The notes under the pieces are model-generated. The model was not told the origin of the DNA and ran no database searches. It was given only the letters and a program-made list of their open reading frames with translations. Source: Rikenellaceae bacterium (GTDB taxonomy: Bacteria > Bacteroidota > Bacteroidia > Bacteroidales > Rikenellaceae). From it: 8,681 nt of DNA. Shown piece by piece: positions 1 to 6,582 of this stretch; positions within the stretch are counted from its first letter, which is position 1, and every line of letters begins with the position of its first letter. The position numbers were made by a program, and so were the translations under genes. Location: positions 1 through 8,681 of the forward strand of contig JAJBVQ010000156.1 of NCBI GenBank assembly GCA_020859745.1, given 5' to 3'.

Positions 1-330
1 TACCTGTCGTACCTTTCGCTCTCGTTTCCTTACTAACTAACAAAAAAATTGACTTAAGCTTTGTCGGTGTCATCTCCCGAATCCCCCGACTCTCTCTTAT
101 TGTACTACACTGCAATACTTCAAAGAACTATAATCCGGAAAATCCGGCTTATCATTTTTCGTTTTTTATCTCCCGATCCCGAAGGCCGGGAAAATTGTAA
201 ACGAGAAAATTTCTTCTTTATTGTGTCCGTCGGTTATTTTTATTCGCCACCGGGCGAACGCAAGTTTAACAAACGAAGAACTGTCGGCTTTATTGCCTGC
301 AACCGTAAAACTTGTTCCCGATTGCGGATG
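1..330 (-). other. Long transcribed leader, probably 5' leader of an rRNA operon beyond the left edge
   Basis: This gene-free stretch lies downstream of a strong minus-strand promoter and runs off the window. On the minus strand it contains GTTCTTTGAAGTATTG (128-113). This resembles the boxA-like antitermination motif that, as I recall, precedes 16S rRNA in Bacteroidota (compare E. coli boxA, GCTCTTTAACA). A long untranslated leader, a strong promoter and a boxA-like motif together suggest an rRNA operon whose 16S gene starts left of base 1. The alternative is a protein gene with a long leader: an ATG at 73-71 on the minus strand opens 24 codons to the edge (MTPTKLKSIFLLVSKETR and onward) after a G-rich stretch. 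I do not recognise that peptide. Other short frames here also resemble no protein I know. Confidence 0.4.
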
Positions 331-361
331 CAAAGGTAGCGACCTTTTCGGTTCCTGCAAA
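331..361 (-). promoter_or_regulatory. Near-perfect Bacteroides-type promoter reading leftward
   Basis: On the minus strand, TTTG (361-358) is followed after exactly 19 nt by TACCTTTG (338-331). This matches the Bacteroidota primary sigma consensus TTTG, N19-21, TAnnTTTG at every defined position. Upstream (about 395-362) lies an A/T-rich run resembling an UP element, as expected for a very strong promoter. The predicted start is near 325, and transcription leaves the window at the left. The strength and the leader downstream fit a stable-RNA operon. Confidence 0.75.
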
Positions 362-423
362 TCTTTTCGAAATTATTTTTTCACATAAATTTTACCAGGC
401 GCTTTATCCCACTATGAATCAGC

Positions 424-450
424 GACAAAAAAGGACAAACATTTTTTGTC
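424..450. repeat. Perfect 9-bp inverted repeat upstream of the leftward promoter
   Basis: GACAAAAAA (424-432) and TTTTTTGTC (442-450) are perfectly complementary around a 9-nt spacer. A second GACAAA (434-439) can also pair with the right arm, so two mutually exclusive stems are possible. It lies between the lipoprotein terminator and the A/T-rich region of the leftward promoter. It could be a back-up terminator for the lipoprotein transcript or a protein-binding site. The function is unknown. Confidence 0.4.
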
Positions 451-465
451 ACCGGGCATGAAGAA

Positions 466-494
466 AGCCGGCCCTTTTCAAAAAAAGGCCGGCT
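466..494 (-). terminator. Intrinsic terminator after the DUF3829 lipoprotein gene
   Basis: AGCCGGCC (466-473) pairs with GGCCGGCT (487-494); after one mismatch the stem continues with T:A pairs. On the minus-strand transcript the hairpin begins about 25 nt after the lipoprotein stop codon and is followed by UUUCUUC. No T-run follows on the plus strand, so it works for leftward transcription. It separates the lipoprotein gene from the promoter at 361-331. Confidence 0.75.
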
Positions 495-519
495 GCAACC
501 GAAAATCTCTCCCTCCGGA

Positions 520-1392
520 TCAATCGACAAAGCTGTTATAATCGCTCACGGCGTCCCCGTATTCGGAGTCCATTTCCCTGAGTACGGATTGGGTATATTT
601 ACCGTTCCGCTGCGCTTTGCGAACCACGCCGAGGAAAGCGTCCACTTCGTCCAGGTATTCGCCATAGTACCTCATTTCGGAGTCCATATCCTTCACCTTG
701 GGCAGTTCGCGCCCCTCTTTCACCAGTTGTTCCAGGGCATTATAGCTGGTAGTCAGCGACTGTTCGTCAACCTTGTCTTCGGAGACGGTTTGCATCAGGC
801 CTTCCATCTGTCCGAAGATTTTTTTGGCGAGCAGGATATGCTCCTTGAGCGGATTTCCTTCCATCAGGGCCATCTCCGCCGCATCGGCCGGTCCAGTGAT
901 AATGTTCAGGATCTGTGTTTTAGCAGTCACAATACGTTCGGCCGCCTCGCCGGTTTCCCGGGCCAGCTGTTTGCCTTTGGCCCAATCGTCGTCCTTGTAG
1001 TCTTCGGCTGTTTTGTAGGCCTTGAAAGCATCGTAGTTCTCATCGATCTTCTGGCTGGCGGCATAGTACTCGCGGAACAGCATCGTCAGGGAGTCGCCCA
1101 CCGCTTTGCCGAAACGGCCGCCCGGCGCGGTCATTTTGGCCGAATCGCTGTACTGCCTGGGCATGACAACGATCGGCGCGATCAACGCCCGGCCTTTATT
1201 GTCCATGTATTCCACCACTTCGCTTGCTTTTTCGTTGCTATATCCGTTGCGGAAGACTTCGAGCGTTTTGTTGTAGTACTCGATGATGTCATTGGCATTA
1301 TCGGCGTCCACTTTGGGCGCTGAACCGCTGCCGCCGCAGGCGACGAGCATCAGGGAAGAAGCGATCGGCAGAAAGAGTCGTTTTTTTGTCAT
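520..1392 (-). CDS. DUF3829 (YiiG-like) lipoprotein
   Basis: A 290-residue predicted lipoprotein. The N-terminus has a short basic start (TKKR), a hydrophobic core and a lipobox LVAC with Cys19 as the lipidated residue. The mature part is mostly charged helix. Residues 131-144 (DYKDDDWAKGKQLA) closely resemble the segment I recall from E. coli YiiG (NYKDDNFAKGKALH), the signature region of DUF3829. The function of this family is not established. Cys19 is followed by Gly/Ser-rich sequence (GGSGS) rather than the acidic surface-export signal known from Bacteroides and Capnocytophaga, so a periplasm-facing location is more likely than the cell surface (inference). The ATG at 1392-1390 is chosen because it directly yields the signal peptide. 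The gene is bounded by terminators on both sides and is probably monocistronic. Confidence 0.88.
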   Translation of the reverse strand: MTKKRLFLPIASSLMLVACGGSGSAPKVDADNANDIIEYYNKTLEVFRNGYSNEKASEVVEYMDNKGRALIAPIVVMPRQYSDSAKMTAPGGRFGKAVGDSLTMLFREYYAASQKIDENYDAFKAYKTAEDYKDDDWAKGKQLARETGEAAERIVTAKTQILNIITGPADAAEMALMEGNPLKEHILLAKKIFGQMEGLMQTVSEDKVDEQSLTTSYNALEQLVKEGRELPKVKDMDSEMRYYGEYLDEVDAFLGVVRKAQRNGKYTQSVLREMDSEYGDAVSDYNSFVD

Positions 1393-1424
1393 AGGGTTTC
1401 AGGTGTTTGGTTAGGTGTCATTCA

Positions 1425-1432
1425 CAAATATA
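1425..1432 (-). promoter_or_regulatory. Candidate -7 element for the lipoprotein gene
   Basis: TATATTTG on the minus strand (1432-1425) fits the Bacteroidota -7 consensus TAnnTTTG. It lies about 33 nt upstream of the lipoprotein start codon and just downstream of the leu operon terminator, where a new promoter is needed. The matching -33 position (1455-1452, TATT) is poor, so the promoter may be weak or need an activator. Confidence 0.45.
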
Positions 1433-1455
1433 ATATCATTGTACCTAAAATAATA

Positions 1456-1485
1456 CGGGGGAAACGAAAAAATTCGTCTCCCCCG
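1456..1485 (-). terminator. Rho-independent terminator of the leu operon
   Basis: Arms 1456-1468 and 1473-1485 form a 13-bp stem with a 4-nt loop. The single non-Watson-Crick position becomes a G-U pair in the minus-strand RNA. Five consecutive G:C pairs close the base, and the minus-strand RNA continues UAUUAUUUUA. It begins about 25 nt after the leuB stop, marking the end of the leucine operon and insulating the lipoprotein gene. Confidence 0.88.
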
Positions 1486-1510
1486 CAGGTGTCATAAATT
1501 CGAAACCGGG

Positions 1511-2581
1511 TTACACGTTCGCGGCCACGAAATCCCCCACTTCGGTCGTGGAATAGGCCTTCTGCCCCGCAGCATGGGCATCCACCAGATCCTCGGTCAC
1601 GACCCCGCCGGCAATGGCCTTCTCAACGGCCGCGCGCACGGCAGCCCCCTCTTTGGTAAGGCCGACATGCTCCAACAGCATAGCCGCACTGAGGATCGTA
1701 GCCATCGGATTGGCTATGTTCTTGCCCGCCGCCTGCGGATAGGAGCCGTGGATCGGCTCGAACAGCGCCACGTCGGAGCCCAGCGAAGCGGACGGCAGCA
1801 AGCCCAGCGAACCGCTGATAACGCTCGACTCGTCGGTCAGGATATCCCCGAACAGGTTCTCGGTCACCAGCACGTCGAAATAGGTCGGCCGCTGGATGAT
1901 CTGCATCGCGGCATTATCCACAAACATGTAGTCCACCTGCACGTCGGGATACTGCGGGGCCATCTCCTTGGCGATCTGCCGCCACAGGCGCGAGGTGGCA
2001 ATGACATTGGCCTTGTCCACCACCGTGAGCAGTTTCCGCCGTTTTCGCGCTTGCTCGAAAGCCACTTTGAGGATGCGCTCCACCTCCTCGCGCGAGTACA
2101 CGCAGGTGTCGTAAGCCGTATTCCCGTCCTCGCTCCTGCCCTGCGGACGACCGAAGTACATTCCGCCGGTCAGCTCGCGGATGCAGACGAAATCGGCTCC
2201 TTTCACCCGTTCGGCCTTGAGCGGCGATCGGTCCACCAGCGAGTCGAACACCACCAGAGGACGCACGTTGGCGAACAGCCCCAGCGATTTGCGCATCCGC
2301 AGCAGCCCTTGCTCCGGCCGCACTTTGGCGGAAGGGTCGTTATCGTATTTCGGGTCGCCGATCGCGCCGAAAAGCACCGCATCTGACTCCAGGCATATTT
2401 TGTGGGTCTCGGCCGGATATGGATCGCCCGTAGCGTCGATAGCGCAGGCGCCCACCAGCCCTTTTTTATAGTTGAATGTATGCCCGTACTTGACCCCGAC
2501 CGCATCGAGGACTTTCACGGCTTCGCCCACGATCTCCGGCCCGATGCCGTCGCCGGGAAGCAGCGCAATGTTCAAATTCAT
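1511..2581 (-). CDS. leuB: 3-isopropylmalate dehydrogenase
   Basis: LeuB oxidatively decarboxylates (2R,3S)-3-isopropylmalate with NAD+ to 2-oxoisocaproate in the cytoplasm. The 356 residues match the usual length (about 355). The start LLPGDGIGPEI is the family signature. Substrate arginines align as R97, R107 and R135 (in LRMRKSLG, NVRP and CIRELTGG), with catalytic Y142 and K190 (VVDKANV). Metal-binding aspartates are D222, D246 and D250 (LFGDILTD). The NAD-binding stretch is HGSYPQAAGKNIANP (278-292), with Tyr-Pro-Gln where HGSAPDIAGK is more usual. The ATG overlaps the upstream stop as ATGA, suggesting translational coupling. If the upstream synthase makes citramalate, LeuB would also act on erythro-3-methylmalate to give 2-oxobutyrate, as known in organisms using that pathway. 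No Shine-Dalgarno is evident. Confidence 0.97.
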   Translation of the reverse strand: MNLNIALLPGDGIGPEIVGEAVKVLDAVGVKYGHTFNYKKGLVGACAIDATGDPYPAETHKICLESDAVLFGAIGDPKYDNDPSAKVRPEQGLLRMRKSLGLFANVRPLVVFDSLVDRSPLKAERVKGADFVCIRELTGGMYFGRPQGRSEDGNTAYDTCVYSREEVERILKVAFEQARKRRKLLTVVDKANVIATSRLWRQIAKEMAPQYPDVQVDYMFVDNAAMQIIQRPTYFDVLVTENLFGDILTDESSVISGSLGLLPSASLGSDVALFEPIHGSYPQAAGKNIANPMATILSAAMLLEHVGLTKEGAAVRAAVEKAIAGGVVTEDLVDAHAAGQKAYSTTEVGDFVAANV

Positions 2582-4125
2582 GGTTTGGTGATATTATTGG
2601 TGTTATTTTCGATCTTGTTCAGCATTTTGACGGTCGCCTTGATGGCCGCCACGGTCTGGTCGGCGTCCAGCCCGCGGGTCTTGAACCGCACGCCGTCCTT
2701 CTCCCACGTGATCAGGGTCTGCACGAAAGCGTCGGTACGCCCGCCCGGCGGAATGCTCACGGAGTAGTCCACCAGTTCCGGAAAGTCCCGCCCGAGCTGT
2801 TCCTTGTAGATAGCCTCGACCGCCGACACGAAGGCGTCGTACTGCCCGTCCCCCGCCGAGGTCTGTTGGTAACCCTGCCCGTGTATCTCGATCTTGACGG
2901 TAGCCACAGGCTTCAGCCCCTGCGCCACCGACAGCGAATAGTTGAGTATCCGCACGGCATCGGTCATGCCGTCGCCGGAATGGCCCAGCAAATCCGATAC
3001 AATATAAGGCAAGTCCTCCGCCGTAACGATCTCCTTGCGGTCGCCCAGTTCCACGATATACTGCGTCACCCGGGTCATCGACTCTTCGTCCAGCTCGATG
3101 CCGAGCATCTCTAAGTTCTTCCGAATATTAGCCTTCCCGGAGCTTTTCCCCAAAGCATACTGCCGCGTCCGCCCGAAGCGTTCCGGCAGCAGGTCGTTGA
3201 AATAGAGGTTGTTTTTGTTATCCCCGTCGGCATGGATCCCGGCGCACTGGGTAAAGACATTCTCGCCGATCACCGGTTTGTTGGCCGGAATCCGGATGCC
3301 CGAATAGCTCTCCACCACCGTGGCCACATGGTTGGTCCGCGCTTCGTCCACGGCGATCTCCGCTTTCAGGTGGTCATGCAGCGCGGCGATAACTGAAGAC
3401 AGCGGCGCGTTCCCGGCCCGCTCCCCCAGCCCGTTCACCGTGGTGTGCACACCCTGAATCCCGGCTTTGACCGCCGCCACAGTATTGGCCACGGCAAAGT
3501 CGTAATCGTTGTGCGCGTGGAAGTCGAACCGTAGGTCCGGATAGCGCTCCACCATGGCGCGGCAAGCCTCGTAACACTCCCACGGTTCATAGATGCCCAA
3601 GGTATCGGGCAGCATAAACCGCCGTATCGGCAGATCGCGCAGGGCGTCCACCATATTATATACGTACTCCCGCGAGTGCCGCATGCCGTTTGACCAATCT
3701 TCGAGGTACACATTCACGCTAATCCCCTTAGCTTCGGCCAACAGCACGTCGCGTCGGATATCCGCCACATGCTCCGCTAAGGTCTTCCGGAGCTGGTATG
3801 TGCAGTGTTTTTCCGATCCCTTGGTCAGCAAATTGATAACCCGTCCACCGCACTCTGCAATCCAGTCGAGCGAAACGCCCCCGTCCACGAAGCCGAGCAC
3901 TTCGATCCGGTCGAGGTAACCCTTTTTGCCGCCCCATTCCATAATGCGCGCCACAGCCTGCCGCTCGCCCTCGCTCACGCGGGCGGAAGCGACCTCGATG
4001 CGGTCCACCTTGATGTCCGTCAGCAATAACCGGGCGAGGCTGAGCTTCTCCTGCGGCGCAAAGGATACGCCGGAGGTCTGCTCGCCGTCGCGCAGGGTGG
4101 TGTCCATGATCTCGACTTTCGGCAT
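2578..4125 (-). CDS. cimA: (R)-citramalate synthase / second 2-isopropylmalate synthase family enzyme
   Basis: A 515-residue DRE-TIM metallolyase condensing acetyl-CoA with a 2-oxo acid. The N-terminal TIM barrel shows MDTTLRDGEQ (7-16; R12, D13), metal ligands H203 and H205 (HAHND), and GLGERAGN (232-239). A linker carries GIHADG (297-301). A C-terminal LeuA-type regulatory domain spans about 395-505. Compared with my memory of Leptospira CimA (R16, D17, L81, L104, Y144, E146, T179, H302, D304, N310, L311, Y312), the same residues occur at a constant offset of -4: R12, D13, L77, L100, Y140, E142, T175, H298, D300, N306, L307, Y308. This favours pyruvate as substrate and citramalate as product, feeding isoleucine synthesis through LeuCD and LeuB. 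The gene shares a 4-bp ATGA overlap with leuB. Databases often label such genes alpha-isopropylmalate synthase. The family is certain; the substrate is inferred. Confidence 0.85.
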   Translation of the reverse strand: MPKVEIMDTTLRDGEQTSGVSFAPQEKLSLARLLLTDIKVDRIEVASARVSEGERQAVARIMEWGGKKGYLDRIEVLGFVDGGVSLDWIAECGGRVINLLTKGSEKHCTYQLRKTLAEHVADIRRDVLLAEAKGISVNVYLEDWSNGMRHSREYVYNMVDALRDLPIRRFMLPDTLGIYEPWECYEACRAMVERYPDLRFDFHAHNDYDFAVANTVAAVKAGIQGVHTTVNGLGERAGNAPLSSVIAALHDHLKAEIAVDEARTNHVATVVESYSGIRIPANKPVIGENVFTQCAGIHADGDNKNNLYFNDLLPERFGRTRQYALGKSSGKANIRKNLEMLGIELDEESMTRVTQYIVELGDRKEIVTAEDLPYIVSDLLGHSGDGMTDAVRILNYSLSVAQGLKPVATVKIEIHGQGYQQTSAGDGQYDAFVSAVEAIYKEQLGRDFPELVDYSVSIPPGGRTDAFVQTLITWEKDGVRFKTRGLDADQTVAAIKATVKMLNKIENNTNNITKP

Positions 4126-4151
4126 AGGGCTATGGTGTTTTTATTTGCTTC

Positions 4152-4184
4152 AAAAGACGGCAAAGCTCCGCTCCGCCGTCTTTT
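4152..4184 (-). terminator. Terminator-like hairpin inside the operon, between leuD and cimA
   Basis: AAAAGACGGC (4152-4161) pairs perfectly with GCCGTCTTTT (4175-4184) around a 13-nt loop. The minus-strand RNA has a GACGGC/GCCGUC stem ending in UUUU and then GAAG. It lies 51 nt after the leuD stop and 26 nt before the cimA start. It is symmetric enough to work on either strand. The short T-run and the lack of a promoter match between it and cimA suggest partial termination, or an RNA-processing or stability element, not a full operon end. Confidence 0.5.
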
Positions 4185-4234
4185 CTCTGGAATCGATATT
4201 TTTTCGTAAGGCTATCCCAGCCCCCGCAACGAGT

Positions 4235-4831
4235 CTATCGACGACGAGCCTCGTAGTTTTCGACCTCGGGCCGCAGGGTCACGAGGTAGTCTACGTCGTC
4301 GTACCCGTTCAAGAGGCACTCTTTCTTATACCCGTCGATGGCGAATTTCTCGCTTTTCCCGGTGGTGTTATCGGTGATCGTCTGGTTCGCCAGATCCACC
4401 GTAAACTGCGCACGGTTATCCTTATGAATGGTATCGAATATCTCCGAGAGGAATTCCGGGGTCACCTGGATCGGCAACAGCCCGTTGTTCAGGGCGTTAT
4501 TCCGGAAAATGTCGGCGAAAAAGCTGCTCACCACCACGCGGAACCCGTAGTCATAAATCGCCCATGCAGCATGCTCGCGTGATGAACCGCACCCAAAATT
4601 ATACCCGGCGACGAGGATATTCCCCTCGTATTTGGCCTTGTCGTTGACCGGAAAATCCGGGATAACCTGATTGTCCTTGGTGTACCGCCAGTCGCGGAAC
4701 AGGTTGTCGCCGAATCCTTTACGCTCGGTGGCTTTCAGGAACCGGGCGGGAATGATCTGGTCGGTGTCTATGTTTTCGACGTTCACCGGAACGGCGGATG
4801 ACACGATCTTAACGAATTTTTCTCTTGCCAT
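4235..4831 (-). CDS. leuD: 3-isopropylmalate dehydratase small subunit
   Basis: LeuD supplies the swivelling small domain of isopropylmalate isomerase, which with LeuC interconverts 2- and 3-isopropylmalate through a dehydrated intermediate. At 198 residues it has normal length. Diagnostic motifs are NIDTDQIIPARFL (20-32), carrying substrate contacts, and GYNFGCGSSREHAAWA (76-91), the aconitase swivel-domain signature. The ATG at 4831-4829 puts this motif pattern at the normal distance from the N-terminus. No Shine-Dalgarno is visible. The gene is separated from its partner leuC by 206 bp, unusually far for two subunits of one enzyme. In the proposed isoleucine route the same dimer would convert citramalate to 3-methylmalate through citraconate. 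Confidence 0.96.
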   Translation of the reverse strand: MAREKFVKIVSSAVPVNVENIDTDQIIPARFLKATERKGFGDNLFRDWRYTKDNQVIPDFPVNDKAKYEGNILVAGYNFGCGSSREHAAWAIYDYGFRVVVSSFFADIFRNNALNNGLLPIQVTPEFLSEIFDTIHKDNRAQFTVDLANQTITDNTTGKSEKFAIDGYKKECLLNGYDDVDYLVTLRPEVENYEARRR

Positions 4832-4878
4832 TGTTTCGATAATTAGGTTCGCAATCGGGAGCAGAAGCTACCTAAACC

Positions 4879-4949
4879 GCGCGCCATGGAAAATCTTGTT
4901 CAAAAGCAACTTATGCTTTTGAACGATTTTCCTCTAAGTCTAGGCGCGC
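4879..4949. repeat. 71-nt long inverted repeat in the leuC-leuD spacer
   Basis: Three nested perfect arm pairs fold this stretch on itself. GCGCGCC (4879-4885) pairs with 4943-4949, GGAAAATC (4888-4895) with 4925-4932, and GTTCAAAAGCA (4898-4908) with 4914-4924, around a 5-nt loop (ACTTA). That is 26 base pairs, with a 2-nt bulge on the inner left side and an asymmetric internal loop (2 against 10 nt). It is far longer than an intrinsic terminator and lacks a T-run. It may be a dispersed palindromic (REP- or MITE-like) unit, or an mRNA processing or stabilising structure setting LeuC and LeuD levels. Repetition elsewhere in the genome cannot be judged from this window. Confidence 0.7.
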
Positions 4950-4970
4950 TCATTTCGAGGAAACTGCGCT

Positions 4971-4996
4971 CCCGCGCGGGGGCGTGTGCCCACGCC
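4971..4996. repeat. GC-rich palindrome and stem-loop next to the long inverted repeat
   Basis: CCCGCGCGGG (4971-4980) is a perfect 10-bp palindrome. It directly abuts a stem-loop, GGCGTG (4981-4986) with CACGCC (4991-4996), loop TGCC. With the 71-nt inverted repeat to its left it makes most of the leuC-leuD spacer self-complementary. It may be part of the same repetitive unit. There is no T-run, so a terminator is unlikely. Confidence 0.5.
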
Positions 4997-5037
4997 GGGC
5001 TTGCGAGACTTCGTTTCGCTTGACTTTTAACGAACGA

Positions 5038-6432
5038 TTATTTCTTAAAAAATTCCCGCGGGTCGGTAATCTTGCCTGTCACCGCAGCGGCGGCGGCCAC
5101 CAGCGGACTGGCCAGCAACGTCCGCGCCCCTGGTCCCTGGCGCCCCTCGAAATTGCGGTTGGAGGTGGAAACGGCATACTTGCCCGCCGGCACCTTGTCG
5201 GCATTCATCGCCAGACACGCCGAACAACCCGGCTGCCGCAACTCGAACCCTGCTTCGTGCAGAATATCCAGCAAGCCTTCTTCCTTCACCATCCGCTCGA
5301 CGATATGCGAACCCGGCACCAGCCAAGCCACTACATTATCCGCTTTTTTATACCCCTTCACAGCATTGGCGAACAAACGGAAATCCTCGATCCGCCCGTT
5401 GGTGCAGCTCCCCAGGAACACGTAGTCCACCGGTTTGCCGATCATCGCCTCGCCCGCCGCAAAGCCCATATATTCGAGCGCCTTGACATCCGATTCCGAA
5501 GCCGGCGCCGGAATAGTCCCGGTAATCGCCACACCCATCCCCGGATTGGTTCCATAAGTAATCATCGGCTGGATATCGGCCGCATCGAAACGGTATTCCT
5601 TGTCGAACACCGCCCCTTCGTCGGAGTACAACGTTTTCCAGTAAGCCACCGCACGATTCCAGTCGCCATTGGCCTCCGAAGGAGCATGTTCGCGCCCCTT
5701 GACATATTCGAACGTCGTTTCGTCCGGAGCCACGATACCGCCGCGCGCGCCGCACTCGATACTCATGTTGCAGAGCGTCATACGCCCTTCCATCGAAAGC
5801 CCGCGGATCGCAGAACCAGCGAACTCGATAAAGTGACCCGTCCCTCCCGCAGCGGTGATCTGCGAAATGATATACAACGCCACATCCTTGGCCGTCACCC
5901 CCTCGCCCAGAGTGCCATCGACGGTAATCCGCATCTTCTTCGGCTTCGGCTGCATGATGCACTGCGAAGCAAACACCATCTCCACCTCCGACGTCCCGAT
6001 CCCGAACGCCACGGCGCCGAACGCCCCATGCGTGGAGGTATGGCTGTCCCCGCACACGATGGTCATCCCCGGCTGCGTAAACCCGTACTCGGGCCCGATA
6101 ATGTGCACGATCCCGTTCTTCGGATTGTTCAGGCCGTAATAATTGACGATCCCGAACTCCTTGCAGTTCCGGTCCAACTGGTCGAGCTGCGTCTTCGATT
6201 CGCCCGGCTCCAACGGTTTGTCTTGGTTCAGGGTCGGCGTATTGTGGTCTGCCGTCGCGGTAGTCTGGTCCGGGCGGAAAATCTTGATCCCCCGGTTACG
6301 CAGCCCCCCGAAAGCGACCGGCGAGGTCACTTCGTGAATATAGTGCCTGTCGATATAGAGCACCGACCGGCCTCCGTCCAGCTGGCGCACCACATGTGCG
6401 TCCCAGACCTTGTCGAAAAGTGTTTGTGGCAT
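5038..6432 (-). CDS. leuC: 3-isopropylmalate dehydratase large subunit
   Basis: LeuC is the aconitase-family catalytic subunit carrying the [4Fe-4S] cluster of isopropylmalate isomerase and works as a complex with LeuD. The 464 residues match the family (about 466). Cluster ligands are C343 (GSCTNG), C403 and C406 (PGCSAC). Substrate and active-site motifs include DHNTPT (62-67), CGDSHTSTHGAFG (127-139), and SNRNFEGRQGPG (424-435) near the C-terminus. The ATG at 6432-6430 gives the conserved MPQTLFDKVWDAHVV start. The upstream spacer carries a candidate promoter. A long open frame on the opposite strand is a codon-composition shadow. Confidence 0.98.
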   Translation of the reverse strand: MPQTLFDKVWDAHVVRQLDGGRSVLYIDRHYIHEVTSPVAFGGLRNRGIKIFRPDQTTATADHNTPTLNQDKPLEPGESKTQLDQLDRNCKEFGIVNYYGLNNPKNGIVHIIGPEYGFTQPGMTIVCGDSHTSTHGAFGAVAFGIGTSEVEMVFASQCIMQPKPKKMRITVDGTLGEGVTAKDVALYIISQITAAGGTGHFIEFAGSAIRGLSMEGRMTLCNMSIECGARGGIVAPDETTFEYVKGREHAPSEANGDWNRAVAYWKTLYSDEGAVFDKEYRFDAADIQPMITYGTNPGMGVAITGTIPAPASESDVKALEYMGFAAGEAMIGKPVDYVFLGSCTNGRIEDFRLFANAVKGYKKADNVVAWLVPGSHIVERMVKEEGLLDILHEAGFELRQPGCSACLAMNADKVPAGKYAVSTSNRNFEGRQGPGARTLLASPLVAAAAAVTGKITDPREFFKK

Positions 6433-6457
6433 TAGTATTTTGTGTCGTTTGAAACTT

Positions 6458-6489
6458 TAAAGGTAGTAAAATAATATCACACAGGGAAA
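6458..6489 (-). promoter_or_regulatory. Candidate internal promoter in front of leuC
   Basis: On the minus strand, TTTC (6489-6486) is followed after 20 nt by TACCTTTA (6465-6458). Each element differs from the Bacteroidota consensus (TTTG / TAnnTTTG) at one position. The predicted start, near 6451, leaves a leader of about 20 nt before the leuC ATG. The surrounding 30 bases are A/T-rich, unlike the rest of this GC-rich gap. It could let leuC-leuD-cimA-leuB be expressed apart from leuA. Confidence 0.45.
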
Positions 6490-6509
6490 GTCCCGCGTCA
6501 GCGGACAGC

Positions 6510-6582
6510 CCGGAGCCAACCCCGGCGGAGGGCTGCAATCTTTGCCGCCTGCGCGCCACGATTGAGCCACCGCTGGCTCCGG
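6510..6582. repeat. Competing inverted repeats in the leuA-leuC spacer
   Basis: CCGGAGCCA (6510-6518) is perfectly complementary to TGGCTCCGG (6574-6582). The latter can also pair locally through GAGCCA (6564-6569) with TGGCTC (6574-6579). A third stem, AGCCC (6507-6511) with GGGCT (6530-6534), would compete for the left arm. The spacer RNA can therefore adopt alternative folds just after the leuA stop. No T-run follows any of them, so none is a clear terminator. A role in processing or differential stability is only a guess. Confidence 0.4.

Noticed and set aside
1..73. A minus-strand frame starting at ATG 73 and open to the edge
   Set aside because: Not called as a gene: only 24 codons are visible, none recognisable, and a boxA-like leader fits the context better. 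It is kept as the alternative in the leader entry.
61..339. A 92-codon plus-strand frame in the left intergenic region
   Set aside because: It overlaps the strong minus-strand promoter and leader, and its sequence is low-complexity and Ser/Arg-rich without known similarity.
589..1323. A 244-codon plus-strand open frame opposite the lipoprotein gene
   Set aside because: Its composition (many Phe, His, Val) reflects the complement of helical, acidic codons. The minus-strand frame has a signal peptide and the DUF3829 signature.
1574..2386. A 270-codon plus-strand open frame opposite leuB
   Set aside because: It is an antisense shadow with biased composition, and leuB is complete on the other strand.
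4984..5037. A possible tRNA or small RNA gene in the GC-rich part of the leuC-leuD spacer
   Set aside because: No cloverleaf or conserved tRNA stem-loop sequences could be fitted; the structure is explained by simple palindromes.
4984..6435. A 483-codon open frame on the plus strand opposite leuC
   Set aside because: It mirrors leuC almost end to end. Its translation is Arg/His/Pro-rich with no recognisable domain, which is typical of antisense frames in GC-rich genes, whereas leuC has all catalytic motifs.
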